22,349 nt of DNA from Bacillota bacterium (GCA_029555925.1 JAKPQU010000016.1:1-22349); one strand, 5' to 3'; numbered from the stretch's first letter, positions 14,729 to 22,095 are shown. Numbers and translations: made by a program. The notes: a model not told the origin generated them from the sequence alone.

Positions 14729-14745
14729 TATAATATATAGAGGAG
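14729..14745 (+). promoter_or_regulatory. -10 box and ribosome site of tnpB
   Basis: TATAAT at 14729-14734 is followed by AGGAG at 14741-14745 and ATG 14755. The spacing leaves a very short leader and supports this start. Confidence 0.45.
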
Positions 14746-14754
14746 AAAATAAAT

Positions 14755-16095
14755 ATGAAAAGCACATATAAATACCGTATATACCCGGGTAAATCACAGG
14801 AAAATAAATTAGAAAATACCTTCAGCATGTGCCGTCATCTCTATAACTGGTCACTGTCTGAACGTATTACTTCTTACCAGATATGGCAATCTGCAAAAGC
14901 CATAGAGAAGAGTCTTAATAATATTATCCTTTCTTCTCCAATGGGGCAGGTTTTCTATAGTGAAGATAAAGAATTACCAGCAGTAAACCTGCTTACTACA
15001 ATAGAGGGAATATTTGGTATTTTGTTTAGTTCTATCTGGTGTAATGTGCCAGGGAAAGCAGATTATTATAGTCAGGCCGATAATCTTCCAGAGCTAAAAA
15101 AAGACCGTCCCTGGTATAAAGGAGTTCATTCCCAGGTATTACAGAATACCTTAAAGAGGTTGGATACCGCTTATGAAGGATTTTTCAATGAAGGTAAAGG
15201 ATATCCAAAATATAAAAAACGTGGAGAATGGAAATCTATAACATATCCTCAATATAAAGTTCATCCTGATGGAAATAAGATAACCGTATCCAAAATAGGA
15301 GAAATAAAAATAGTCTATCATAGAGAGATACCGAAAGAAGCAACAATAAAAACCCTGACAATAGAAAAAGATGGCGGTAAGTGGTTTGCCTGTTTCTCTT
15401 TTGAGATAACACATACTCATATAGAGCATAAGCAGGACTTATCAAAATCTATCGGAATTGACGCAGGGCTAATAGACTTCTATTATGGCTCTGATGGCTC
15501 TCATATAGAAGTTCCTCAGTATCTCCGTAAGAGTGAGAAAAAATTAAAGAAACTTCAGAGAAAATTTTCAGTTACACAGAAAAGAACAAAGAAGTGGTAT
15601 AAGATATTGAAAGCCTTACAAAAAGCCCACTTTAAAGTAAAATGCCAGAGAGAAGATTTTCTTCATAAACAGGCCAATAGATTACTTTGTGATTTTGATG
15701 TAATAATTCATGAAAATCTGAATATTCAAGGAATGAAAAGAAGGCCAAAACCAAAACAGGATGAGGAAGGAAAATATCTTCCTAATAATGCAGGTGCTAA
15801 AGCCGGATTAAATAAATCAATCTCTGATGTTTCATGGGGAAAATTCTTTGCTATAGTGAAATATAAAGCTCTAATATCAGGTAAAACAGTAATTGCAATA
15901 GACCCAAAATACACAAGCCAGATATGCTCTGGCTGTGGAAATATGGTAAATAAAAGTCTATCTATGAGGACGCATATATGTCCTGTTTGTAATCTAATAA
16001 TTCCAAGAGACTATAATTCAGCTTTGTATATAAAAAGACTCGGAACGGAGTCTCTGAGTATGGATACTCTAGAAGCCTCCGCTATAATCCCTTAG
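14755..16095 (+). CDS. tnpB: TnpB RNA-guided nuclease (OrfB, IS200/IS605 family) with enlarged N-terminal region
   Basis: TnpB is an RNA-guided DNA nuclease, ancestor of Cas12, using an RNA from the element's right end. The RuvC catalytic triad is intact: Asp236 in SIGIDAGL, Glu320 in IIHENLNIQGM and Asp419 in PRDYNSALYI. The zinc ribbon has C391-x2-C394 and C409-x2-C412. The N-terminal MCRHLYNWSLSERI and the LPELKKDRPWYKGVHSQVLQNTLKRLD blocks are classic. Between them, about residues 43-102, lies a stretch roughly 50 residues longer than in the TnpB proteins I know, including a hydrophobic piece LLTTIEGIFGILFSSIW. The frame is open throughout. The stop codon sits inside the loop of the right-end hairpin. 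The gene looks complete and potentially active. Confidence 0.92.
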   Translation: MKSTYKYRIYPGKSQENKLENTFSMCRHLYNWSLSERITSYQIWQSAKAIEKSLNNIILSSPMGQVFYSEDKELPAVNLLTTIEGIFGILFSSIWCNVPGKADYYSQADNLPELKKDRPWYKGVHSQVLQNTLKRLDTAYEGFFNEGKGYPKYKKRGEWKSITYPQYKVHPDGNKITVSKIGEIKIVYHREIPKEATIKTLTIEKDGGKWFACFSFEITHTHIEHKQDLSKSIGIDAGLIDFYYGSDGSHIEVPQYLRKSEKKLKKLQRKFSVTQKRTKKWYKILKALQKAHFKVKCQREDFLHKQANRLLCDFDVIIHENLNIQGMKRRPKPKQDEEGKYLPNNAGAKAGLNKSISDVSWGKFFAIVKYKALISGKTVIAIDPKYTSQICSGCGNMVNKSLSMRTHICPVCNLIIPRDYNSALYIKRLGTESLSMDTLEASAIIP

Positions 16096-16118
16096 GATTT
16101 AGCGGTGGGAGCGTTCAC
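16037..16118 (+). ncRNA. Putative omega-RNA 3' scaffold / right end of the TnpB element
   Basis: AGACTC and GAGTCT (about 16037-16052) form one stem. CCGCTA-AATCC (16079-16090, one bulged T) and GGATT-TAGCGG (16095-16105) form a second, with the tnpB stop codon in its loop region. The following GTGGGAGCGTTCAC resembles IS200/IS605 right-end sequences. In this family the guide RNA scaffold overlaps the tnpB 3' end and the guide is the flanking DNA just beyond the element. Confidence 0.45.
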
Positions 16119-16228
16119 ATAAACACTTTCAACAGGCAGGATTTAACGGGATATTTCTGCCGGGTAATCCTGTAAAAGACGGGTAACTCTGTTTCCATTG
16201 TTCCAGGCAGTCCTGTTTACTTCCTGTC

Positions 16229-16282
16229 TTCACATGATTTTCACAGCTTCTTCACAAATTCTTCACAACCTTATGTTATAAT
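16229..16282 (+). promoter_or_regulatory. Four phased TTCACA boxes and -10 box (PhoB/PhoP-box-like)
   Basis: Perfect TTCACA hexamers start at 16229, 16240, 16251 and 16262, spaced exactly 11 bp, one helical turn. Nine bases after the last is TATAAT (16277-16282). There is no good -35 hexamer at the normal distance. Direct repeats with this hexamer type and 11-bp period in place of the -35 box are the layout used by OmpR/PhoB-family activators. It controls the Nif11-type precursor gene. Confidence 0.65.
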
Positions 16283-16313
16283 AATTTTATTTATTATGAA
16301 GGAGGTTATTTTT

Positions 16314-16580
16314 ATGAGTCTTGAATCAGCAAAATTATTTGTAGAAAGAATGAAGAATGACGAGGACTTTAGAAACAGTGTAAATGAGTGTAAAGATAAT
16401 GAAACCAGGAAGGCCTTTGTATTGAAAGAGGGATTTGACTTTACCGGAGAAGACATAGAACTGGTAAAGGCAGAGTTAAGCGATGAGGATTTGATTGGTT
16501 TATCCGGCGCCGCTCCAGTATATTGTTGGACCGGTACTGCCGGTTGTCTAACTGATCCGGGGGTCTATTCAGCAAGGTAA
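16314..16580 (+). CDS. Nif11-type RiPP precursor peptide
   Basis: An 88-residue precursor with a Nif11-like leader. SLESAKLFVERMKNDEDF at the start, GFDFTGEDIELVK in the middle and ELSDEDLIGLSGAA at the end follow the family pattern, in which the leader closes with an LxxLSGG-type site. Here it is LSGAA (residues 63-67). The predicted core (about 68-88) is PVYCWTGTAGCLTDPGVYSAR-like, with Cys71 and Cys78 and several Thr/Ser that could be cross-linked or otherwise modified. ATG 16314 is chosen because GGAGG (16301-16305) lies eight bases before it; ATG 16296 lies upstream of that ribosome site. No modifying enzyme or transporter is next to it, so it is an orphan precursor in this window. Its promoter carries the four-box array. 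Confidence 0.85.
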   Translation: MSLESAKLFVERMKNDEDFRNSVNECKDNETRKAFVLKEGFDFTGEDIELVKAELSDEDLIGLSGAAPVYCWTGTAGCLTDPGVYSAR

Positions 16581-16606
16581 TAAAAATAATAGGAAATTTC
16601 ATTTAT

Positions 16607-16680
16607 AGTTACCAGGTGCCGGGTGTTGGGTGTTGAGTAATTATAAACCTGAAATCAACACCTGACACCTGATTGTAACT
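16607..16680. repeat. Palindrome of CAGGTG/GGGTGTTG units
   Basis: AGTTAC-CAGGTG (16607-16618) is inverted at CACCTG...GTAACT (16666-16680), and GGGTGTTGGGTGTTGA pairs with TCAACACCTGACACC further in. The 7-base stepping (GGGTGTT, GGGTGTT) resembles the heptamer palindrome at 13785-13856, with a different unit. It separates the RiPP precursor from the HicA gene. Confidence 0.65.
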
Positions 16681-16781
16681 GGAGATAAACCTGGTATGAT
16701 GCCACAGGTGCTAAATTAAATGCCGGAGCCCGGGAAGTCTGGATAGTTTTATGCTATAATAATAATGGGTGATGCTTCACA

Positions 16782-16967
16782 ATGCCTTTAACGGGTGAAC
16801 AAATGTTAAAATTATATCTGAAAAATGGATGGGTTATAACAAATAAAGAAGGCTCTCATCGCAGGGTTGCAAAAGGAAAACACAGAGAGACGATTGTATA
16901 TACAAAGAAAACCCTTAAAAAAGGGTTAGAAAAATATTTACTGAAAAGATTGAAAGAGGTGGGATAA
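16782..16967 (+). CDS. hicA: HicA-family mRNA interferase toxin
   Basis: A 61-residue double-stranded-RNA-binding-fold toxin that cleaves mRNA. MPLTGEQMLKLYLKNGW and GSHRRVAKGKHRETIVY match the HicA family, with the catalytic His in GSH. The tail has KKTLKKGLEKYLLKRL in place of the usual HxKELKKGTLRKIL. TATAAT lies about 20 bases upstream. It directly abuts hicB with no spacing. Confidence 0.85.
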   Translation: MPLTGEQMLKLYLKNGWVITNKEGSHRRVAKGKHRETIVYTKKTLKKGLEKYLLKRLKEVG

Positions 16968-17165
16968 ATGAAATATAAAGGAATAATTTATAAAGAAGAT
17001 GATGGTTACTGGATCGATTTTCCTGAAATAGAAGGTTGTCATACACAGGGGGATACTCTCGAAGAACTACTTGCAAACGCCAGAGAAGTTTTATCTTTAT
17101 GTTTACAGGATATAAAAGAACCTCCAAAGCCCAGAGAGATTTCTCTTGTAGAAATAGAAGTTTAG
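16968..17165 (+). CDS. hicB: HicB-family antitoxin (short form)
   Basis: A 65-residue antitoxin with the HicB partial RNase H fold: DDGYWIDFPEIEGCHTQGDTLEELLANAREVLSLCL. Its start codon follows the hicA stop directly. It lacks the C-terminal DNA-binding domain seen in longer HicB proteins, so autoregulation of the operon would need another factor or may be absent. Confidence 0.87.
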   Translation: MKYKGIIYKEDDGYWIDFPEIEGCHTQGDTLEELLANAREVLSLCLQDIKEPPKPREISLVEIEV

Positions 17166-17304
17166 ATGTGGTAAAGAATTGTTATGTTCATTTCAACACC
17201 TATCTTAAGAAGCTCTCCATAGTTTAATATAGTAGGGAAATTTAAAAGCTATGGAGAATATAATATAAGGAACAAAAAACTCATAATAATAAAGGAGCAA
17301 TTAT

Positions 17305-18708
17305 ATGATTAAAATAACAAAATTTTTCTTATTATTTTTAATTTTACTCATATATTCCGGTGAAACATTATATCCTCAGAACTTAGAAGAAAGTTTTTCT
17401 GGTAAGTTTAAAAGTAAAAACTCATCAGGAGATTCAGTGGGAGGAGACATGTTTATTACTATTAATTATGAAACAGGACTGGTTACAGGTTCTATAGGAA
17501 ATGCCGTTTATTCGAGCTATGAAATTCCTATTTCTGCCTCCAATATGGCAACACTTTCAGGAAATATCAGCGGAACCTATGATAAATATACGGATAAAAT
17601 TAACGCAACAATTGAAGGCAAAGTAAACTGGCCCTATGAGTATAAAGGCAAACTTGACACATTTGAAATAGATTGGGCTGGGAAACTTGAAGGAGTTTTG
17701 TTTCAGAATAATGATATTGAAAAAACTATTGAGGCAAACTGGTATGGCGGTAAAAAAGATAATGTAATGAAGGGGCAAATGAAACTATATAATCATTTAA
17801 GCAATTGCTTTGTAAAACTGGTAAGAGGTATAGCTACGTTAAACGATTTCGGAATAGTGCCAGATAAGCTTTACCCGATAGAAATGGGTGGGATAGTTAA
17901 AACAGCAGAAGACACGAGAGTAACTTTAATTTACGAAGATCACTCGGTATTTACTATAAGAAGCAACAGTACTGTAGAGGTTCAGACTTATAAAATTAAG
18001 ATTGAACAGGGAGGAGTCTATGTAGAATTTAAAAAAACTGGACGGTCTTTTCAGCTAATAACACCCAGTTCAGCAATAGGAGTTTTAGGAACAAAATTTT
18101 TTGTTAATGTTGAAAATAATGGGAATACTTCTGTTTATGTGACAGAAGGTAAAGTCAGTTTTTCAGATCTGAACAAGAAAAGATCTATTGTTATTGAGTC
18201 TGGATGTATGTCGACAGTTTCTCCGGGAAAACTTCCTTCAAATGTTCAGGCATTTAAACCGGGAGAACCGGAAAAGATATTTGAAGGCAAAAGTCAAGTA
18301 ACCAGCCAACTTGTAAATAATACAAATTCAACAGGAATTACCGATAATGATTTCGATGCATGGTTTAACAAGGGGCGTGCTTTACAAGACCTAAGAAAAG
18401 ATGAAGAAGCTATTAAATGTTATGATAAAGCTTTGGAAATTGACCCTGAAAAAGCAATTACATGGTATAACAAGGGAAATGCTTTAAACAGGCTTGAGAA
18501 AGATGAAGAAGCTATTAAATGTTATGATAAAGCTTTGGAAATTGACCCTAATAATGCCAATGCGTGGTTTTGCAAAGGACTTGCTTTAAAAGACCTGAAA
18601 AAATATGAAGAAGCTATTAAATGTTATGATAAAGTTTTGGAGCTTGACCCTGAAAAAATATTTGTAGAAATATACCGAAAAGATGCTTTAAAAGCTATCG
18701 GGAGATAG
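17305..18708 (+). CDS. Exported FecR-domain protein with three C-terminal TPR repeats
   Basis: A 467-residue protein with an N-terminal signal peptide (about 1-24, MIKITKFFLLFLILLIYSG). Residues 40-180 are Gly/Ser/Asn-rich beta-type sequence with no domain I know. A FecR domain follows (about 195-305): GGIVKTAEDTRVTLIYEDHS, QGGVYVEFKK and SAIGVLGTKFFVNVE, a motif set of periplasmic FecR proteins. Three 34-residue TPRs end the protein (about 350-467), each with EEAIKCYDKALEIDP. No sigma factor or TonB receptor gene is near, so a FecI-type signalling role is not supported; envelope assembly or protein binding is more likely. AAAGGAG precedes ATG 17305. TPR 1 and 2 share 51 identical bases. Confidence 0.88.
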   Translation: MIKITKFFLLFLILLIYSGETLYPQNLEESFSGKFKSKNSSGDSVGGDMFITINYETGLVTGSIGNAVYSSYEIPISASNMATLSGNISGTYDKYTDKINATIEGKVNWPYEYKGKLDTFEIDWAGKLEGVLFQNNDIEKTIEANWYGGKKDNVMKGQMKLYNHLSNCFVKLVRGIATLNDFGIVPDKLYPIEMGGIVKTAEDTRVTLIYEDHSVFTIRSNSTVEVQTYKIKIEQGGVYVEFKKTGRSFQLITPSSAIGVLGTKFFVNVENNGNTSVYVTEGKVSFSDLNKKRSIVIESGCMSTVSPGKLPSNVQAFKPGEPEKIFEGKSQVTSQLVNNTNSTGITDNDFDAWFNKGRALQDLRKDEEAIKCYDKALEIDPEKAITWYNKGNALNRLEKDEEAIKCYDKALEIDPNNANAWFCKGLALKDLKKYEEAIKCYDKVLELDPEKIFVEIYRKDALKAIGR

Positions 18709-18743
18709 TTTATTCACTATTTTATTCAAAAAGTCAGCATTTT

Positions 18744-18775
18744 ATCATTGCGGGGAGCGAGGCGACGAAGCAATT
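18744..18775. repeat. Half copy of the CATTGCGAG repeat
   Basis: ATCATTGCGGGGAGCGAGGC and the following GACGAAGCAATT match one arm of the palindrome at 13523-13653. It lies between the convergent FecR-TPR and ankyrin genes. The opposite arm is missing. Confidence 0.6.
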
Positions 18776-18878
18776 ACACAAAAAGAGAAAGCCTCTTTAT
18801 ATCAGCAGGTATAGTTAACTGGTTTTTCTTCTTTATGAAATTTCCTAATTTCTGAAAAAACTTCTTTATCTTATTACC

Positions 18879-19844
18879 CTACCTGGCTCCATTCTTCTTG
18901 AGTATATCAACTATTTCAGTATATTCATTTTCTTCTGCCAGTTTTAAGGGAGTTTTCCCATACTTATCTTTAGCGTTAATATCTGCCCCTTTAGTTATAA
19001 GAAATTCCACTGATTCCTTTGATCCGCTCACTGCCGCATAGTGCAGAGCTGTCCTGCTAAAATTATCTCTGGCCTTAATATCCGCACCTTTAATTATAAG
19101 AAATTCCACTAATTCCTTTGAAACACTATCTTTATCAGCATGCAAAACTGCAGCAGCATGCAGAGGTGTTATACCATCTTTATCTTTAACATTCACATCT
19201 GCACCTTTATTCAGAAGAAATTCTGCTATTTCCTTTGATCCATTATTTGCTGCGTGGAGCAGAGGCGTCATACCATCCTTATCTTTAGCATTCACATCCG
19301 AGCCTTTATTCACAAAGAATTCCACTATTCCCTTCTTCGAGCCACTCGATACCGCATAGTGCAAAGCTGTTCTGCTATACTTATTTTTAGCGTTAATATC
19401 CGCCCCTTTATTCACAAGAAATTCCACTAATTCCTGTGACCCGCCCTGTGCTGCATAGTGTAAAACTGTATCGCCCCAGGCATCTTTAGCTTTAATATCC
19501 GCCCCTTTATTCAGAAGAAATTCCACCAGTTCCTTTGAACCACTCCTTGCCGCATACAGTAAAGCTGTTATGCCATACTTGTCTTTACCGTTAATATCCA
19601 CACCTTTAGTCAGAAAAATTTCCACTATTTCTTTTTTCCCATTCCTTGCTGCATGGAATAAAGGTTTTTCTCCTGCAGAATTTTCAGTATTAATAAGATC
19701 TGGATTCTCAGCAAGCAATGATTTCACCTGTGCAAGGTCTCCTGCGTATATGGCATCGAAAATATCACCTGCCATAACAATAGCTGCAGTCATTATAATA
19801 AAGATACTCATTAATAAGAAAACAATGAACCTGTGATTAACCAT
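18879..19844 (-). CDS. Exported ankyrin-repeat protein
   Basis: About nine 33-residue ankyrin repeats of the form G-x-T-x-L-x-Y-A-A-x-x-G-S-K-E-L-V-E-F-L-L-N-K-G-A-D-I-x-A-K-D fill residues 30-320, preceded by a hydrophobic N-terminus (FIVFLLMSIFIIMTAAIVMAG) that is a signal peptide or anchor. The product should be a periplasmic or surface protein-binding scaffold; partner unknown. I place the start at ATG 19844, eight bases after AAGGAGG, rather than at ATG 19874, which lies upstream of that site and inside the preceding gene. Last gene of a three- or four-gene operon. Several repeats are close copies of each other. Confidence 0.88.
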   Translation of the reverse strand: MVNHRFIVFLLMSIFIIMTAAIVMAGDIFDAIYAGDLAQVKSLLAENPDLINTENSAGEKPLFHAARNGKKEIVEIFLTKGVDINGKDKYGITALLYAARSGSKELVEFLLNKGADIKAKDAWGDTVLHYAAQGGSQELVEFLVNKGADINAKNKYSRTALHYAVSSGSKKGIVEFFVNKGSDVNAKDKDGMTPLLHAANNGSKEIAEFLLNKGADVNVKDKDGITPLHAAAVLHADKDSVSKELVEFLIIKGADIKARDNFSRTALHYAAVSGSKESVEFLITKGADINAKDKYGKTPLKLAEENEYTEIVDILKKNGAR

Positions 19845-19857
19845 TACTTTTTCCTCC

Positions 19858-20925
19858 TTAATTATTTTTTTCATTTACCTGAACTTCATTTATTTTCCAG
19901 TCCCCTTTTTCATTGATCATCCATACAGTTCCTGTATAAATGCCTGTCTTATTCCCGTTTCCTGTATCATCTACCGAATACAATTCGATTTTAACTTCAG
20001 CCCTTTTCTCTGTCTGAGAGAGGATTTCCAGATCCCTTATGCCAATAGTGATATTACTTTCCCAGTTTGAATAAAACTCATCGTAAGAGTGAGCTGATTG
20101 CCACTCTTTACTCCTGCAATTATAAGCGTCTTTAAATTTTTTATTATTTATGGCAGTATAATGTTTATCCAGTAAATCTAGGAGCGGCTGTCCCTGAATT
20201 TTTTTTGAGTCACTTTTTCCCTGAAGATCCTTTACAGGTTCAATCCATTTTACTATATGAAATCCAAGTTCATCACCGTAAACAACAGCCTTTCCAATAT
20301 GAAGACTATCGCCTGTGATAGTGCCGCTGCCTGTATAAGAAAAAATTTCGACAGTATATTTCCCTTCAGTGGAAACGGATATGAATTTATTTATCCATCT
20401 TTGTTTCTGGTTAAGTATTGAACCGATGTCATAGTTGACACTCCAGGAATAATTGCCGGAGCCTGCAGGCTTATCAAGAAGTGTGCCTCCCTTAACAGGA
20501 GAAAATCTGTTATTCTTCCAGCGAAGAATATCAAATGCCGGGGGACAGACATCTGATTGAGGCTGAGTTATAATTGCTTCAATAAAACCGTCTCCGTCAA
20601 TATCATTTATTATTTGGGGGAGACTGGAGCCTGTTTCTGATACGCCGAAGACCATGGGAGAACCTATGTCGCCCCATTCGGGACTCTCCCATATTTTTTT
20701 CCCGTTTTTGTCAAGGACAATTAATTTTTCCCAGGAAGCATAATCATTAATTTTGTAAATTTTTGTCACAATCTGCTCTTTCTTCCCGTCGCCGTTCAGA
20801 TCAATAGATGTGATATTACGGATATACCCGATCTTTATATCTTCAGGGTGAACAATAAAATTTATGGAGAAGATACAGAAGAACAGAATAAAGAGTTGTA
20901 AAATATTTGTTAATTTAACAGACAA
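19858..20925 (-). CDS. Exported protein with VCBS/FG-GAP-like calcium loops and a C-terminal NTF2-like region
   Basis: A 355-residue exported protein. A signal peptide (about 1-28) precedes two acidic loops, DLNGDGKKEQIV and DIDGDGFIEAII, of the kind that bind calcium in FG-GAP/VCBS beta-propeller-like repeats. The C-terminal 110 residues (LLDLLDKHYTAINNKKFKDAYNC, then EVKIELYSVD and GDWKINEVQV) look like an NTF2/SnoaL-type fold. The start is TTG 20925, eight bases after GGGAGG. It lies 27 bases after the TPR gene and 13 bases before the ankyrin gene, so they are one operon. Function unknown. Confidence 0.75.
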   Translation of the reverse strand: MSVKLTNILQLFILFFCIFSINFIVHPEDIKIGYIRNITSIDLNGDGKKEQIVTKIYKINDYASWEKLIVLDKNGKKIWESPEWGDIGSPMVFGVSETGSSLPQIINDIDGDGFIEAIITQPQSDVCPPAFDILRWKNNRFSPVKGGTLLDKPAGSGNYSWSVNYDIGSILNQKQRWINKFISVSTEGKYTVEIFSYTGSGTITGDSLHIGKAVVYGDELGFHIVKWIEPVKDLQGKSDSKKIQGQPLLDLLDKHYTAINNKKFKDAYNCRSKEWQSAHSYDEFYSNWESNITIGIRDLEILSQTEKRAEVKIELYSVDDTGNGNKTGIYTGTVWMINEKGDWKINEVQVNEKNN

Positions 20926-20952
20926 AATCTTTGCCTCCCTTTCACTCTCAAT

Positions 20953-22095
20953 TTACTTTTCTAAAGCCTTTAAAACTTCTTCTTTTCCTTTTTTAGCTCT
21001 CATATAATCGGGGTTTATTGATAATGCTTTATCAAACCATCGTATAGCATCTACATATTTACCCTGTTTATATAAAATTTCACCTTTAGCAGTCATGATA
21101 CTTTTATTTTCAGGATCAACTTCCAGGCCTTCATCACAGTATGTTAGTCCTTCTTCATATTTACCTTCTTCAGCCAGTACGAGACCTTTATTCTCCAAGC
21201 CATCCAGGCTGTACGGACTAAGTTCTAAAGCTCTGTCACAGTATTTCAGGGCTTCATCCTGTTTGCCAAGTTTACTTAATAAGAGTCCTTTGGATGAAAT
21301 ATTATAAGCTTTTTCCCCCTCAATTTCTATTCCTTTATCAATACATTTGATAGCTTCTTCATATTTACCGGAGTCGTATAAAATCCCTGCCTTGTTATAC
21401 CAGGCCTCGATATATTTGGGGTCAATTTCTATAGCCTTATCGTAACATTTAATAGCTCCTTCATATTTACCAGAGAAGTAGTATAAATTCACTCCCTTGA
21501 TAAACCAGGCATAGGTAGATTTAGGGTCAATTTCTATAACTTTATCGTAACATTTAATAGCTTCTTCATATTTACCAAGTTCTAATAAAGGCCATGCTTT
21601 GTCAAGCCAGGCATCGACATGTTTTGGGTCAAGTTCTATAGCTTTATTATAACATTTAATAGCTTCTTCATATTTACCAAGTTTTTCTAAAGCCACTCCC
21701 TTGTTATACCAGGGATTGACATGTTTGGGGTCAAGTTCTATAGCTTTATTATAACATTTAATAGCTTCTTCATATTTATCAAGGCAGTATAAAGCCCATC
21801 CTTTGTCATTCCAGGCATTGACATATTTGGGGTCAAGTTCTATAGCTTTATTATGACATTTAATAGCTTCTTCATATTCACCGTAGCAGGATAAAGTCCA
21901 TCCTTTGTTATTCCAGGCATCGACATATTTGGGGTTAAGTTTTATAGCTTTATCGTAACATTTAATAGCTTCTTCGTATTCGTCCTGTTTATAAAGGTCT
22001 TTTCCTTTCTCGTTCCACTCTTTATCAGACTGGGCCAGAACAAAGGTTACTGTTATTAACAGGAATAATACTATTGTTTGTAATTTTAAGAACAT
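20953..22095 (-). CDS. Exported TPR-repeat protein
   Basis: A 380-residue protein with a signal peptide (MFLKLQTIVLFLLITVTFVLA) and about ten TPRs of the form W-x-x-K-G-x-x-L-x-x-x-x-K-Y-E-E-A-I-K-C-Y-D-K-A-I-E-L-D-P-K. It should form a superhelical protein-binding scaffold outside the cytoplasm. ATG 22095 is chosen because GAGGAGG lies just before it; an in-frame ATG at 22185 would put the signal peptide 30 residues inside and overlap the permease gene. The TPR words are the same as in the FecR-TPR protein on the other strand. First gene of the operon with the calcium-loop and ankyrin proteins, 73 bases after the permease stop. Confidence 0.88.
   Translation of the reverse strand: MFLKLQTIVLFLLITVTFVLAQSDKEWNEKGKDLYKQDEYEEAIKCYDKAIKLNPKYVDAWNNKGWTLSCYGEYEEAIKCHNKAIELDPKYVNAWNDKGWALYCLDKYEEAIKCYNKAIELDPKHVNPWYNKGVALEKLGKYEEAIKCYNKAIELDPKHVDAWLDKAWPLLELGKYEEAIKCYDKVIEIDPKSTYAWFIKGVNLYYFSGKYEGAIKCYDKAIEIDPKYIEAWYNKAGILYDSGKYEEAIKCIDKGIEIEGEKAYNISSKGLLLSKLGKQDEALKYCDRALELSPYSLDGLENKGLVLAEEGKYEEGLTYCDEGLEVDPENKSIMTAKGEILYKQGKYVDAIRWFDKALSINPDYMRAKKGKEEVLKALEK

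Larger units (their letters stand above)
14621..16118 (+). mobile_element. IS200/IS605-type element with tnpB only
   Basis: Between a left hairpin (14621-14672) and a right hairpin (16079-16105, followed by GTGGGAGCGTTCAC) lies a single tnpB gene. No tnpA Y1 transposase gene is present, so the element would need one in trans. The exact ends and target site cannot be fixed from one copy. Confidence 0.5.

Noticed and set aside
17214..17264. TCTCCATAG/CTATGGAGA inverted repeat before the FecR-TPR gene as a terminator of hicAB or an operator
   Set aside because: A 9-bp stem with a 26-base loop and no T run is weak evidence; a TATAAT follows it, but no -35 box is convincing.
17305..18708. FecIR-type sigma/anti-sigma signalling from the FecR domain
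   Set aside because: No sigma factor or TonB-dependent receptor is nearby, and the protein has a cleavable-type signal peptide with TPRs rather than the anti-sigma N-terminus.
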